Source: Candidatus Eiseniibacteriota bacterium
Lineage (GTDB): Bacteria; Arandabacterota; Arandabacteria; Arandabacterales; Arandabacteraceae
Assembly: GCA_030592245.1 (NCBI GenBank)
Contig: JAUVJV010000047.1
Location: 1 to 9,680 of the forward strand
DNA: 9,680 nucleotides
Direction of reading: 5' to 3'
This document shows positions 1-5,690 of the stretch, one piece after another (the stretch's first letter is position 1; each line of letters begins with the position of its first letter). A program made the position numbers and the translations under genes. The notes under the pieces are model-generated. The model was given only the letters and a program-made list of their open reading frames with translations, was not told the origin of the DNA and ran no database searches.

Positions 1-36
1 ATAGAGCCGCCGCTCATCTCCCGATGACTTGTCCAC
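1..36 (-). CDS. possible start of an unidentified gene, cut by the window edge
   Basis: A GTG at 36-34 opens a minus-strand frame that stays open to base 1 and reads M-D-K-S-S-G-D-E-R-R-L-Y. A GGAG lies at 48-45, eight bases before the GTG, and a plausible promoter lies at 65-92. These three signals fit a gene that begins here, downstream of rsfS on the same strand. An ATG at 44-42 in another frame is also open, but its only ribosome binding site would be too close. Twelve residues are too few to recognise a family, so I assign no function. Confidence 0.3.
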   Translation of the reverse strand, partial: MDKSSGDERRLY

Positions 37-64
37 AAGACCATCTCCAGCCGGCCGCGGAGTC

Positions 65-92
65 AGTCTAACAAATAGGAGGTGATCATCAA
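65..92 (-). promoter_or_regulatory. possible sigma-70-like promoter facing left
   Basis: On the minus strand, TTGATG (92-87) and TAGACT (70-65) are separated by 16 bases. Transcription would begin near base 58, giving a leader of about 20 bases that contains the GGAG at 48-45 and ends at the GTG at 36. The fit to the possible gene at the window edge is what makes it worth recording; the -10 box is only a partial match. This promoter lies in the 153-base stretch 37-189, which otherwise holds only the short plus-strand ORF at 93-140 and no convincing terminator. Confidence 0.3.
77..87 (+). promoter_or_regulatory. extended Shine-Dalgarno sequence
   Basis: AGGAGGTGATC is an 11-base match to the complement of the usual 3' end of bacterial 16S rRNA. 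This is longer than any ribosome binding site in front of the minus-strand genes here. It ends five bases before an ATG at 93. It points away from all recognised genes, so it is either a real translation start for a tiny ORF or a chance or remnant sequence. Confidence 0.35.
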
Positions 93-140
93 ATGAGAAG
101 TGGAACCTGGACAGAAGTCGTTCAATGCCAGTCGCAGTGA
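93..140 (+). CDS. 15-codon ORF with very strong ribosome binding site (possible leader peptide or gene remnant)
   Basis: ATG at 93 reads M-R-S-G-T-W-T-E-V-V-Q-C-Q-S-Q and stops at TGA 138-140. The only support is the extended Shine-Dalgarno sequence at 77-87. The peptide has no run of a single amino acid that would mark it as an attenuation leader. No plus-strand gene follows, because rsfS converges from the other side and ends at 190. I found no clear plus-strand promoter upstream. It could be a small protein, the decayed 5' end of a lost gene, or chance. Confidence 0.15.
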   Translation: MRSGTWTEVVQCQSQ

Positions 141-189
141 CGGGGGGCCTCACCCGGCGAATCCGACAGGGAGCCTCCGGCCCGACCGG

Positions 190-540
190 TTACTCCACCA
201 CCTCGCTCGGGGCATCGCCCCACAGGGTCTCCAGCGAATAGAAGTCACGCGTGTCGCCGGTGAAGATATGGACCACGACATTGACGTAATCTATGAGAAT
301 CCACTTCTTCGCCGCATAGCCCTCCACATGCCACGGCCTGTGACCCTTGGCCTTCAGACCATCGAGCACGCTGTCTGCGATGGCCTTGACCTGACGGTCG
401 ACTGTGCCATTGCAGATAACGAAGTAATCGGTGGGCGCGCTAAGCTTGCGGAGATCGATGATGATTACATCTTCGGCCTTTTTCTTCAGCGCGAACCTGC
501 AACAGGTACGCGCAAGTGCCTTGGGTGCTAAAGAGGGTAT
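190..540 (-). CDS. rsfS: ribosomal silencing factor RsfS (Iojap/YbeB family), apparent ATA start
   Basis: RsfS binds ribosomal protein L14 (uL14) and blocks joining of the 30S and 50S subunits when nutrients are short. The frame encodes 116 residues, the usual size. It shows the family core: K-K-A-E-D-V-I-I-I-D-L at about 20-30, then D-Y-F-V-I-C-N-G, D-R-Q-V-K-A-I-A-D, and near the C-terminus W-I-L-I-D-Y, V-V-V-H-I-F, F-Y-S-L-E-T-L-W-G-D-A-P. The stop is TAA at 192-190. The frame has no ATG, GTG or TTG between the in-frame TGA at 561-559 and the conserved core. The best start is ATA at 540-538: it overlaps the rseC stop (TGATA, like the TGATG junction elsewhere in this operon), has GGAGG five bases upstream, and gives the normal N-terminal length. 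CTG at 543 is only two bases from that GGAGG, and TTA at 531 has no good ribosome binding site. Identity is sure; the start is not. Confidence 0.85.
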   Translation of the reverse strand: MPSLAPKALARTCCRFALKKKAEDVIIIDLRKLSAPTDYFVICNGTVDRQVKAIADSVLDGLKAKGHRPWHVEGYAAKKWILIDYVNVVVHIFTGDTRDFYSLETLWGDAPSEVVE

Positions 541-550
541 CAGCGCCTCC
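538..550 (-). promoter_or_regulatory. ribosome binding site and non-canonical start of rsfS
   Basis: Read on the minus strand, GGAGG (550-546) is followed by five bases and then ATA (540-538). The A of ATA is also the last base of the rseC TGA stop codon. The site lies inside the 3' end of rseC, so ribosomes finishing rseC could restart on it. ATA is a rare, weak start codon in bacteria. A change from an ancestral ATG, or a base-call error, would look the same. Confidence 0.5.
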
Positions 551-980
551 CTTCGAGTTCATCCTCACAGGGCAGGATCCGGACGATCCTCGCCATACTG
601 CCATGGGATCCTGCACGCTCGACAGATCTGAGTATGAGGAGTGAGAGCATGAAAGCCAGGCATCCAAGACCGATCGCGCCGGCGATTTCAGGCCACCCCA
701 GGGCCCGGGCGATCCTGTGCCCCACATAAGCCCCGGCCAGAACCGAAAAGAGCGGGACAATGAAAAGCAGGAACGCCGCCCCCACAGCACGCACGGGCGG
801 CACCTCGATTTCAACCATGTTTCCGATCCCGGCTCCCCTGTCGTTCGCGGCCAGCAGTGTCCTTTGCTTCGGATCGAGACTTGCCAGGCAGGCCCCACAA
901 CTTTCGCATGCGGCATGCCTTCCTAGAGCTATCTCCGCAAGATCTGCCTGCAGGTTGATTACCCGGCCGATATTCCTCAT
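540..980 (-). CDS. rseC: RseC/MucC-family membrane protein (SoxR-reducing system type)
   Basis: RseC-family proteins are small inner-membrane proteins. In E. coli RseC acts with the Rsx (Rnf-like) complex in reducing SoxR and modulates sigma-E; in anaerobes they often sit beside Rnf genes. This 146-residue protein has the family layout: an N-terminal soluble part with a cysteine motif C25-x2-C28-x2-C31, a short beta-type stretch, then two hydrophobic segments at about 64-86 and 99-118. The short tail ends D-E-L-E-G-R-R. The start is ATG at 980, 12 bases after the Gx-family gene stops; its ribosome binding site is weak. The stop TGA overlaps the rsfS start. No Rnf core gene is in the window, so its partner here is unknown. 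The cysteines may bind a metal or Fe-S cluster, but this is inference. Confidence 0.8.
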   Translation of the reverse strand: MRNIGRVINLQADLAEIALGRHAACESCGACLASLDPKQRTLLAANDRGAGIGNMVEIEVPPVRAVGAAFLLFIVPLFSVLAGAYVGHRIARALGWPEIAGAIGLGCLAFMLSLLILRSVERAGSHGSMARIVRILPCEDELEGRR

Positions 981-992
981 CTCGATGAGACT

Positions 993-1538
993 CTAATCAA
1001 CTGGCCGTGCCGTTTCAAGCCTTACCTTGGAGAGAATGGCCATCGCCACGAGCCCCGTGAAGAAGCCCACCCCGGCGCCCAGGAGGATGAACCCGCCCAT
1101 CAGACCGCGCGCCACGCCGGCGGCGGAGAACAGCAGGGTGAAGACTATCACCTGCACCACGTTGTTGGTCACCGCTCCCAGGCAGCTCACTCCCACGACC
1201 GACAGCGGCGGCACCAGGCGCCACCTCAGGAGCGCCATCACGGCAAGCGCCGAGGTGCTTCCCGCAAGGGAGAAGACAAAGGCCGGGCTGAACATGAAGC
1301 CCATCAGGAAGTTGCCGGCTATCACCCTGATCAGGTTTACAAGAAGCGCGTCCCTCGCGCCGAAAGCGAAGAGGGCCGTGATCACGAAGACGTTTGAAAG
1401 CCCGATGCGCGCCCACGGAACAGGCGATGGCAGCAGACTCTCGAAGACATAGGCCGCAACGGCGGCGGCGGCCAGCAGTCCCAGCCGGGAGAGGCGGCCT
1501 GCGCTGGTAACAGATCCCTCAGGGGGTGATGCCGTCAT
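993..1538 (-). CDS. Gx transporter family membrane protein (EetB-like)
   Basis: This 181-residue, highly hydrophobic protein belongs to the Gx transporter family, also annotated as heptaprenyl diphosphate synthase component I. Family features visible are E33 and prolines 37-41 after the first membrane segment, R-I-G-L-S-N-V-F (44-51), an arginine in a membrane segment (R71), S-L-A-G-S (90-94) and G-A-V-T-N-N-V-V-Q (121-129). I count five or six membrane segments. From memory, EetB of the Listeria extracellular electron transfer locus is of this family. The molecular activity is not established. The start chosen is ATG at 1538, with GGAGG six bases upstream (1549-1545); a GTG two codons earlier at 1544 lies right against that site. 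It overlaps the NusG-domain gene by 20 bases, suggesting coupled translation and a joint function. Confidence 0.8.
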   Translation of the reverse strand: MTASPPEGSVTSAGRLSRLGLLAAAAVAAYVFESLLPSPVPWARIGLSNVFVITALFAFGARDALLVNLIRVIAGNFLMGFMFSPAFVFSLAGSTSALAVMALLRWRLVPPLSVVGVSCLGAVTNNVVQVIVFTLLFSAAGVARGLMGGFILLGAGVGFFTGLVAMAILSKVRLETARPVD

Positions 1539-1887
1539 AGTCACCCTCCCCTGAAATCTCTGCTATCACGCCGTTCGGAAGGCAGAGCACCCACTCGCCG
1601 GCGCGCCCGATTTTCCCCTTCCCCACACACAGCTTGTGCGGACAGGGCGAACTCGTAAAGGCAGCCTGCTTGCCCTCCACCACTATTACGGTCGTGCCGA
1701 GTGCGCCCTCGATCTCGAGCTGCGCGTCCTGGCTAAGGTCATGGATGAGGATCCCACTTTTAAGACTCTTCACTGTGAGCAGCCGCCCTCCGGCCCCGTC
1801 GGGTCCCGCACTGCCAAGGAGGAATATGCCCAGGGCCACCAGGAGCCCAATCACCACCAGGTCCGCCGCTGTTACCTTACTCAGCAT
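1519..1887 (-). CDS. NusG domain II-containing membrane-anchored protein (EetA-like)
   Basis: A 122-residue protein with one N-terminal membrane segment (about 9-27), then a small domain of the NusG domain II family (formerly DUF1312). Its signature is S-P-C-P-H-K-L-C-V at 80-88, with cysteines C82 and C87 and a third, C102, in L-C-L-P-N-G-V. Despite the name it lacks the NusG N-terminal domain and is not a transcription factor of the usual kind. The domain would face outside the membrane. Such proteins are commonly encoded next to ApbE and Gx-family proteins, as here, and EetA of Listeria is, from memory, one of them. The start is ATG at 1887, with a GAGG four bases upstream; a TTG immediately before it (1890) is less likely. 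It overlaps apbE by 11 bases and the Gx gene by 20. Confidence 0.82.
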   Translation of the reverse strand: MLSKVTAADLVVIGLLVALGIFLLGSAGPDGAGGRLLTVKSLKSGILIHDLSQDAQLEIEGALGTTVIVVEGKQAAFTSSPCPHKLCVGKGKIGRAGEWVLCLPNGVIAEISGEGDYDGITP

Positions 1888-2857
1888 CAAGCCTCACCAG
1901 GATACCTTCAAGTCCGGAGCTCACCGCCACACTCTCACCCGAGGCAAACGTAAAGACCGCCTCTATGTCTTGGAGTTCCTCGACCAGGCCGAGGCCGCGC
2001 TCGGGGCCCAGGAGGAAAAGCCCGGTCGCAAGCGCGTCGCTCAGACACGAACTCGGGGCAAGGACGGTCACACTGTTAGAGGCGCCGCCCGGCATTCCGG
2101 TATGGGGATCAATTATGTGATGATAGCGCCTGCCGTCATGGACAAAGTACTTCTCGTAGTCACCCGATGTTGCAACCGCCGCGTCTTCAATATCGACATA
2201 GCCTAAGAATGAGCCGGCCTGCCTGGGATGCCTGATCGCGATGCGCCATGGCTTTCCGTCGGTCCGGGAGCCGATGAGATTGAGATCTCCCCCCGCATTG
2301 ATGATGGCCGACTCCACACCCATCCGGCGAATCCTCTCGGAGGCAAGATCGACGGCGTAGCCCTTGGCGATGCCGCCCAGGTCGAAGAAAAAGTCCTCAC
2401 ATCCCGCGCCGGCCAAATAGCCGGCCAGCCCCACGCAGGAGACCGCCCGGGCAAGCGAGTCTTCTGACGGGGGCTCTGCCGCGTCATGGAATTCCCAGAG
2501 CCTCAAGACCACACCCACCGTGGGATCGAACATCCCATCGGTCCTTAGATTCACGTCCCGCGACACCTCAAGGAGAAACTCGAAGGCCTCCGATTCCATC
2601 AGCGCCCCATCGCTCCGGGAGTTCACGGTGCCATCGCCGAACATGCTGTCTATCCGGGCCACTTCCCGCATCGCCGCATCCACCGCCGAGCGGGCAAGAT
2701 CGGCATCCCTCGCCCAGACCGATACCTCGACATAGGTATCCATCATGATGGCCGAGTCCGAATGGTGATGGACCTTGGGCCTCATGCTTCTTGCCGCGAC
2801 AACACCCAGGATGGCGAAGATGATCAGGATAGGTGGAAGGTACCGGTAATGTCCCAT
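1877..2857 (-). CDS. apbE: FAD:protein FMN transferase, ApbE family (FmnB-like)
   Basis: ApbE enzymes cut FAD and attach the FMN part to a Thr or Ser of a target flavoprotein outside the membrane, such as RnfG/RnfD, NqrB/NqrC or PplA-type proteins. The 326-residue length is normal. An N-terminal hydrophobic segment (about 8-23) without a lipobox cysteine suggests a membrane anchor. Core motifs are complete: M-D-T-Y-V at 39-43, D-L-G-G-I-A-K-G-Y-A at 159-168, N-A-G-G-D-L at 187-192, A-T-S-G-D-Y at 229-234, H-H-I-I-D-P-H-T-G at 246-254 and the metal-site region S-D-A-L-A-T at 273-278. The start is ATG at 2857, 11 bases after the polyprenyl synthase stop. No FMN-binding target protein is visible in the window, so its substrate must be encoded elsewhere. 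Listeria FmnB is the counterpart in the EET locus. Confidence 0.95.
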   Translation of the reverse strand: MGHYRYLPPILIIFAILGVVAARSMRPKVHHHSDSAIMMDTYVEVSVWARDADLARSAVDAAMREVARIDSMFGDGTVNSRSDGALMESEAFEFLLEVSRDVNLRTDGMFDPTVGVVLRLWEFHDAAEPPSEDSLARAVSCVGLAGYLAGAGCEDFFFDLGGIAKGYAVDLASERIRRMGVESAIINAGGDLNLIGSRTDGKPWRIAIRHPRQAGSFLGYVDIEDAAVATSGDYEKYFVHDGRRYHHIIDPHTGMPGGASNSVTVLAPSSCLSDALATGLFLLGPERGLGLVEELQDIEAVFTFASGESVAVSSGLEGILVRLDAE

Positions 2858-2868
2858 AGGCTTCGCCG

Positions 2869-3864
2869 CTACTTCCGTCTCGATACCAGGCGCTCGGTAA
2901 GAAGGATAAGCGACCGCCGGGCAGGAGAAGGACCAAACCCCTCGATGCAGGCCCGGGCCTTTACCGCCAGGTCGGCTGCGCGGTCCCGGGCATAGCTTAT
3001 ACCCCCGTTGGATTCGACGAAGTCAATCACGTCTTTGAAGTCGGACGCGACCGTCCCTTTGGAAGATATGATATCGATCACTCGCCGGGCTTCCGTATCG
3101 CCGGCGTTCCTCAGGGCAACGATCACGGGAAGCGTGATCCTTCCATCCCTGAGGTCATTGCCGGTCGGCTTACCCATGGTCTCCTCGTCGCCGACAATGT
3201 CCAGCACATCATCGATCATCTGAAACGCGGTCCCGATGTAGTCACCGTACTTGGAGAGCCTCGCACGATGATCGGCAGACAGCCCGCCGGCCAGACCTCC
3301 GGCCTCGCAGGAAGCGATAAACAGGGCCGCCGTCTTGAGCCTTATCATCTCGGTATAGGTCTCCTCACTCACATCCATCTGCCCTCGCAGGTCCATCTGG
3401 GACATCTCACCAAAGGTCAGGCGGTCGGAGCCCGTGGAGAAAACCGATGCGATCTCAAAGAGCCCCGCGTCGTGCAGCAGCCTGAAGGCGGCACAGAACA
3501 GATGGTCTCCCATGATGACCGAGACCTGGTCGTTCCAGAGCCTGTTGATGGTGGGAAGACCCCTTCTGAGATGACTCCTGTCTATGGAATCGTCATGAAG
3601 CAGCGTAGCGGTATGGATGAGCTCAACCGCGGCGGCAGCCTTGACGGCGAAAGCCGGATCCGGACTACCCAGTTTCGCACACAGTAGAACCAGGGTGGGT
3701 CTCGCCAGCTTGCCCTTCACCGCGGTGAGATGCCTGCCGATGGCGGAGACCAGGGTGATGTCGGGCGAGAAGATGCACGCCAGTGCATCTTCCACGAGAT
3801 CGAGCTCGCGGCGTACGGGTGCTCTTATCTCATCGCCTGATATCGAAGCTTTACCCATGCTCAT
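2869..3864 (-). CDS. long-chain polyprenyl diphosphate synthase (DmkB/IspB/HepT-like)
   Basis: This enzyme extends allylic diphosphates with isopentenyl diphosphate to make the side chain used by MenA. It has 331 residues, typical of trans-prenyltransferases. Both aspartate motifs are present: D91-D-S-I-D95 followed by R100-R101-G, and D218-D-V-L-D222, with G-K-P-T-G after it. K52 and R55-P56 match the substrate-binding G-K-x-x-R-P region. The fifth residue before the first motif is a small alanine (A86) with no aromatic residue nearby, which favours a long product; chain length cannot be given. The start is ATG at 3864, with AGGA nine bases upstream; a second ATG two codons in is possible. 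The gene is preceded by a 64-base gap with a promoter-like sequence. Two-component (HepS/HepT) synthases use an unrelated small subunit, which I do not see. Confidence 0.93.
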   Translation of the reverse strand: MSMGKASISGDEIRAPVRRELDLVEDALACIFSPDITLVSAIGRHLTAVKGKLARPTLVLLCAKLGSPDPAFAVKAAAAVELIHTATLLHDDSIDRSHLRRGLPTINRLWNDQVSVIMGDHLFCAAFRLLHDAGLFEIASVFSTGSDRLTFGEMSQMDLRGQMDVSEETYTEMIRLKTAALFIASCEAGGLAGGLSADHRARLSKYGDYIGTAFQMIDDVLDIVGDEETMGKPTGNDLRDGRITLPVIVALRNAGDTEARRVIDIISSKGTVASDFKDVIDFVESNGGISYARDRAADLAVKARACIEGFGPSPARRSLILLTERLVSRRK

Positions 3865-3872
3865 GCGTAGCT

Positions 3873-3901
3873 ATCCTAATGGTTACGCGGAGATTAGTCA
3901 A
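3873..3901 (-). promoter_or_regulatory. sigma-70-like internal promoter before the polyprenyl synthase gene
   Basis: On the minus strand, TTGACT (3901-3896) and TAGGAT (3878-3873) are separated by exactly 17 bases: a five-of-six match to the -35 box, four of six to the -10 box, and the best spacing. It lies in the only real gap of the gene run. Transcription would start about seven bases after the -10 box, close to the ATG at 3864, so the transcript would be leaderless or nearly so. The AGGA used as ribosome binding site on the read-through transcript lies inside the -10 box. Confidence 0.5.
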
Positions 3902-3904
3902 TCC

Positions 3905-3928
3905 GCGCGCGGCATGCGTCACGCGCGC
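3905..3928. repeat. GC-only inverted repeat just after the menA stop
   Basis: GCGCGCG at 3905-3911 pairs with CGCGCGC at 3922-3928, with a ten-base loop. The hairpin begins directly after the menA stop codon (3931-3929) on the minus strand and ends just before the -35 box at 3901-3896. It has no run of U after it, so it is not a standard intrinsic terminator. It could slow polymerase, protect an mRNA end, or be a byproduct of GC-rich sequence. Confidence 0.45.
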
Positions 3929-4861
3929 TCACAAGAGAAACGAGAAGGCCAGCAGGGCGGTGGTAAGAACCTGGCTCATGATGGCGCCCCGGCTCGCCCT
4001 GATGGTGCCGGCGCGGTCCTTAAGCGCCCTGCCGGGAAGCAGGTCTCTTAAGAAAGCCGCCGCGGGAATCAGGGCCAGAGCGGCCCAGGCCGGATAAAGG
4101 CTACTTGTCATGCCCAGGATGATCCAGGCATATGCGGCGGCGTAGATGAGCAGGAAGAAGGAGTAACCCTTCCTCTTCCCCAGGGCCACGACCAGGGTCC
4201 GCTTTCCAGCACGCTCATCCCAGCCAATGTCCAGAACCTCGTTCACGAGCAGAATGGCAAGCACCAGGAGGCCCGCCGGTATCGAGACCGAAAGGACATG
4301 GATATCGAGGCGGCCTGCCTGGCAGAGGTAGCTGCCGGCTACCACGAGCGGGCCGAAGGCCGCGAAGACGGCAATCTCGCCCACTCCCCTGTAACTGAGC
4401 TTGACCGGAACGGCCGTATAGAGGACGCCCAGGGCTATCCCTGCGAGGCCCAGGATGAGCACCAGGTTGCCGGGTATCATGGAGTTGAGGATCAGGCCCT
4501 GCACCAGGCCGGCCGCCAGGAAGAGGATCGACACCGCCAGTATTGTCCTCGGCGGGACCAGCCCTTCCTGGATGACCCGGCTGCCGCCGGAGAATGGGGT
4601 AGGCTCCAGATTGATCCTGTCGCAACCTGTGATCTCATCGAAGTAATCATTGGCAAGGTTGGCGCCCAGATGCACGCAGAGCACACCGAAGAGCGTAAGT
4701 CCCAGTCGGAGGAAACTCACCTCACCGGTCCTCGAATAGGCAGCGAAGGCGCCGAGGAAAACCGGCAGGCCCGAAGCCGTGAGGAAAGGAGCTCTCAGGG
4801 CGCGAAGCCAGAGAACGGGACCCCGAACAGGCGCCCCGGCCAGGCCACTCTCAGAACTCAT
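3929..4861 (-). CDS. menA: 1,4-dihydroxy-2-naphthoate polyprenyltransferase (UbiA superfamily, DmkA-like)
   Basis: MenA joins a polyprenyl chain to 1,4-dihydroxy-2-naphthoate, giving demethylmenaquinone in the membrane. The 310-residue protein has the two UbiA aspartate motifs: N71-D72-x2-D75-x3-G-x-D81 and N207-x3-D211-x3-D215, the latter running into E-R-A-G-K-R-T-L. The stretch P-F-S-G-G-S-R-V-I at 89-97 is typical of the MenA branch. Eight or so hydrophobic segments follow one another between about 28 and 310. The start is ATG at 4861, overlapping the flxA-like gene by 11 bases with only a weak ribosome binding site, so translation probably depends on ribosomes finishing that gene. The next enzyme (the methyltransferase MenG/UbiE) is not in the window, so the product may be used as demethylmenaquinone, as in the Listeria EET pathway, or be methylated by an enzyme encoded elsewhere. 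Confidence 0.92.
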   Translation of the reverse strand: MSSESGLAGAPVRGPVLWLRALRAPFLTASGLPVFLGAFAAYSRTGEVSFLRLGLTLFGVLCVHLGANLANDYFDEITGCDRINLEPTPFSGGSRVIQEGLVPPRTILAVSILFLAAGLVQGLILNSMIPGNLVLILGLAGIALGVLYTAVPVKLSYRGVGEIAVFAAFGPLVVAGSYLCQAGRLDIHVLSVSIPAGLLVLAILLVNEVLDIGWDERAGKRTLVVALGKRKGYSFFLLIYAAAYAWIILGMTSSLYPAWAALALIPAAAFLRDLLPGRALKDRAGTIRASRGAIMSQVLTTALLAFSFLL

Positions 4862-5690
4862 TGGGGAGCGCCTGCATCTGCTCCAGAGTGAAAACAGGAC
4901 CGTCCCTGCATACGTAGCGGCTGCCTATATTGCACCGGCCGCAGGTACCCACACCGCACTTCATCTTCATCTCGAGAGTGGTGACAACATCGGCAGGCTT
5001 CAGTCCCAGTTTCTTCGCGGACATGAAAACGAACTTGATCATTATGGGCGGGCCGCAGGTCACGAGGACCGAGTCCGATGGCGGGTTTACTTTCTCCAAG
5101 ATCTGGGGCACCAGGCCGACCTCCCCCTTCCAGGTTTCGTCCTCACCTCCGGGATCGACCGTCGTCACCATCTTGACATCGTCTCTGCCTCCCCACTCCT
5201 CGAGGTCCGCCCTGTAGACAATGTCGTTCACGGACCGTGAGCCGTAGACAATGTAAACGTCCCCGAACTTGTCGCGGTCGGCGAGCGTCTGCCAGATAAG
5301 GGGCCTCAAGGGCGCCAGCCCTATGCCGCCACCCACGAAGACCATATTGCGCCCGAAGTTCTCCTCGTAGGGGAATGAGTTCCCATAGGGACCCCTGAAA
5401 CCGGCGGTATCGCCCGGCTCCAGATCGTGGATCGCGCTCGTCAGCTTCCCGACTTCCTTTACGCTTACCTCGAAGAAACCCTTCCAGATCGGCGGCGACG
5501 CTATACAGAACACCGCTTCACCGACGCCGAAAACCGAAACCAGCCCGAACTGGCCGGGCTTGAAGGTGAAATTGTCCCGGACCGCGGGGTCGTCAAAAGC
5601 CAGCTTGAGCGACCTGGTATCGGGCGTCTCCTGACGGACTTCCTCCACCCGGACTATCCGGGGAACAAGGTCCTCTTGCGGTCTACTCAT
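4851..5690 (-). CDS. flxA: FAD/NAD(P)-binding oxidoreductase with [2Fe-2S] (FlxA / sulfhydrogenase gamma-like)
   Basis: This is the predicted NAD(P)H-oxidising subunit of an Flx-Hdr complex, in the ferredoxin-NADP reductase fold shared with PyrK, HydG and AsrB. In order it has an FAD domain (about 8-100, with F-K-P-G-Q-F at 43-48 and R-G-P-Y-G at 99-103), a nucleotide domain starting V-F-V-G-G-G-I-G-L-A-P at 117-127 and containing Y-G-S-R (149-152) and T-C-G-P-P (211-215), and a C-terminal [2Fe-2S] site C245-x4-C250-x2-C253-x7-C261. It has 279 residues. The start chosen is ATG at 5690, overlapping the flxB-like stop by eight bases. An in-frame ATG at 5774 would add 28 residues that do not resemble the family and lie inside flxB. 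NADH rather than NADPH is expected from characterised Flx complexes, not proven here. It could also be named a sulfhydrogenase gamma subunit, but no hydrogenase gene is present. Confidence 0.88.
   Translation of the reverse strand: MSRPQEDLVPRIVRVEEVRQETPDTRSLKLAFDDPAVRDNFTFKPGQFGLVSVFGVGEAVFCIASPPIWKGFFEVSVKEVGKLTSAIHDLEPGDTAGFRGPYGNSFPYEENFGRNMVFVGGGIGLAPLRPLIWQTLADRDKFGDVYIVYGSRSVNDIVYRADLEEWGGRDDVKMVTTVDPGGEDETWKGEVGLVPQILEKVNPPSDSVLVTCGPPIMIKFVFMSAKKLGLKPADVVTTLEMKMKCGVGTCGRCNIGSRYVCRDGPVFTLEQMQALPNEF

Noticed and set aside
141..189. Terminator after rsfS
   Set aside because: Only four-base-pair stems such as CCGG/CCGG and GTGA/TCAC, without a T-run on the minus strand.
100..531. 143-codon plus-strand ORF
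   Set aside because: It is antisense to rsfS, has a poor start context and resembles no family, while the minus strand reads as a clear RsfS.
440..916. 158-codon minus-strand ORF overlapping rseC and rsfS
   Set aside because: It is a third reading frame across two recognised genes; its composition is shadow-like (many W, R, S, C) with no motif.
3905..3928. Intrinsic terminator after menA
   Set aside because: The stem is there but no U-run follows; recorded as an inverted repeat instead.
4298..4891. 197-codon plus-strand ORF
   Set aside because: Antisense to menA; charged, low-complexity product typical of the reverse strand of a membrane-protein gene.
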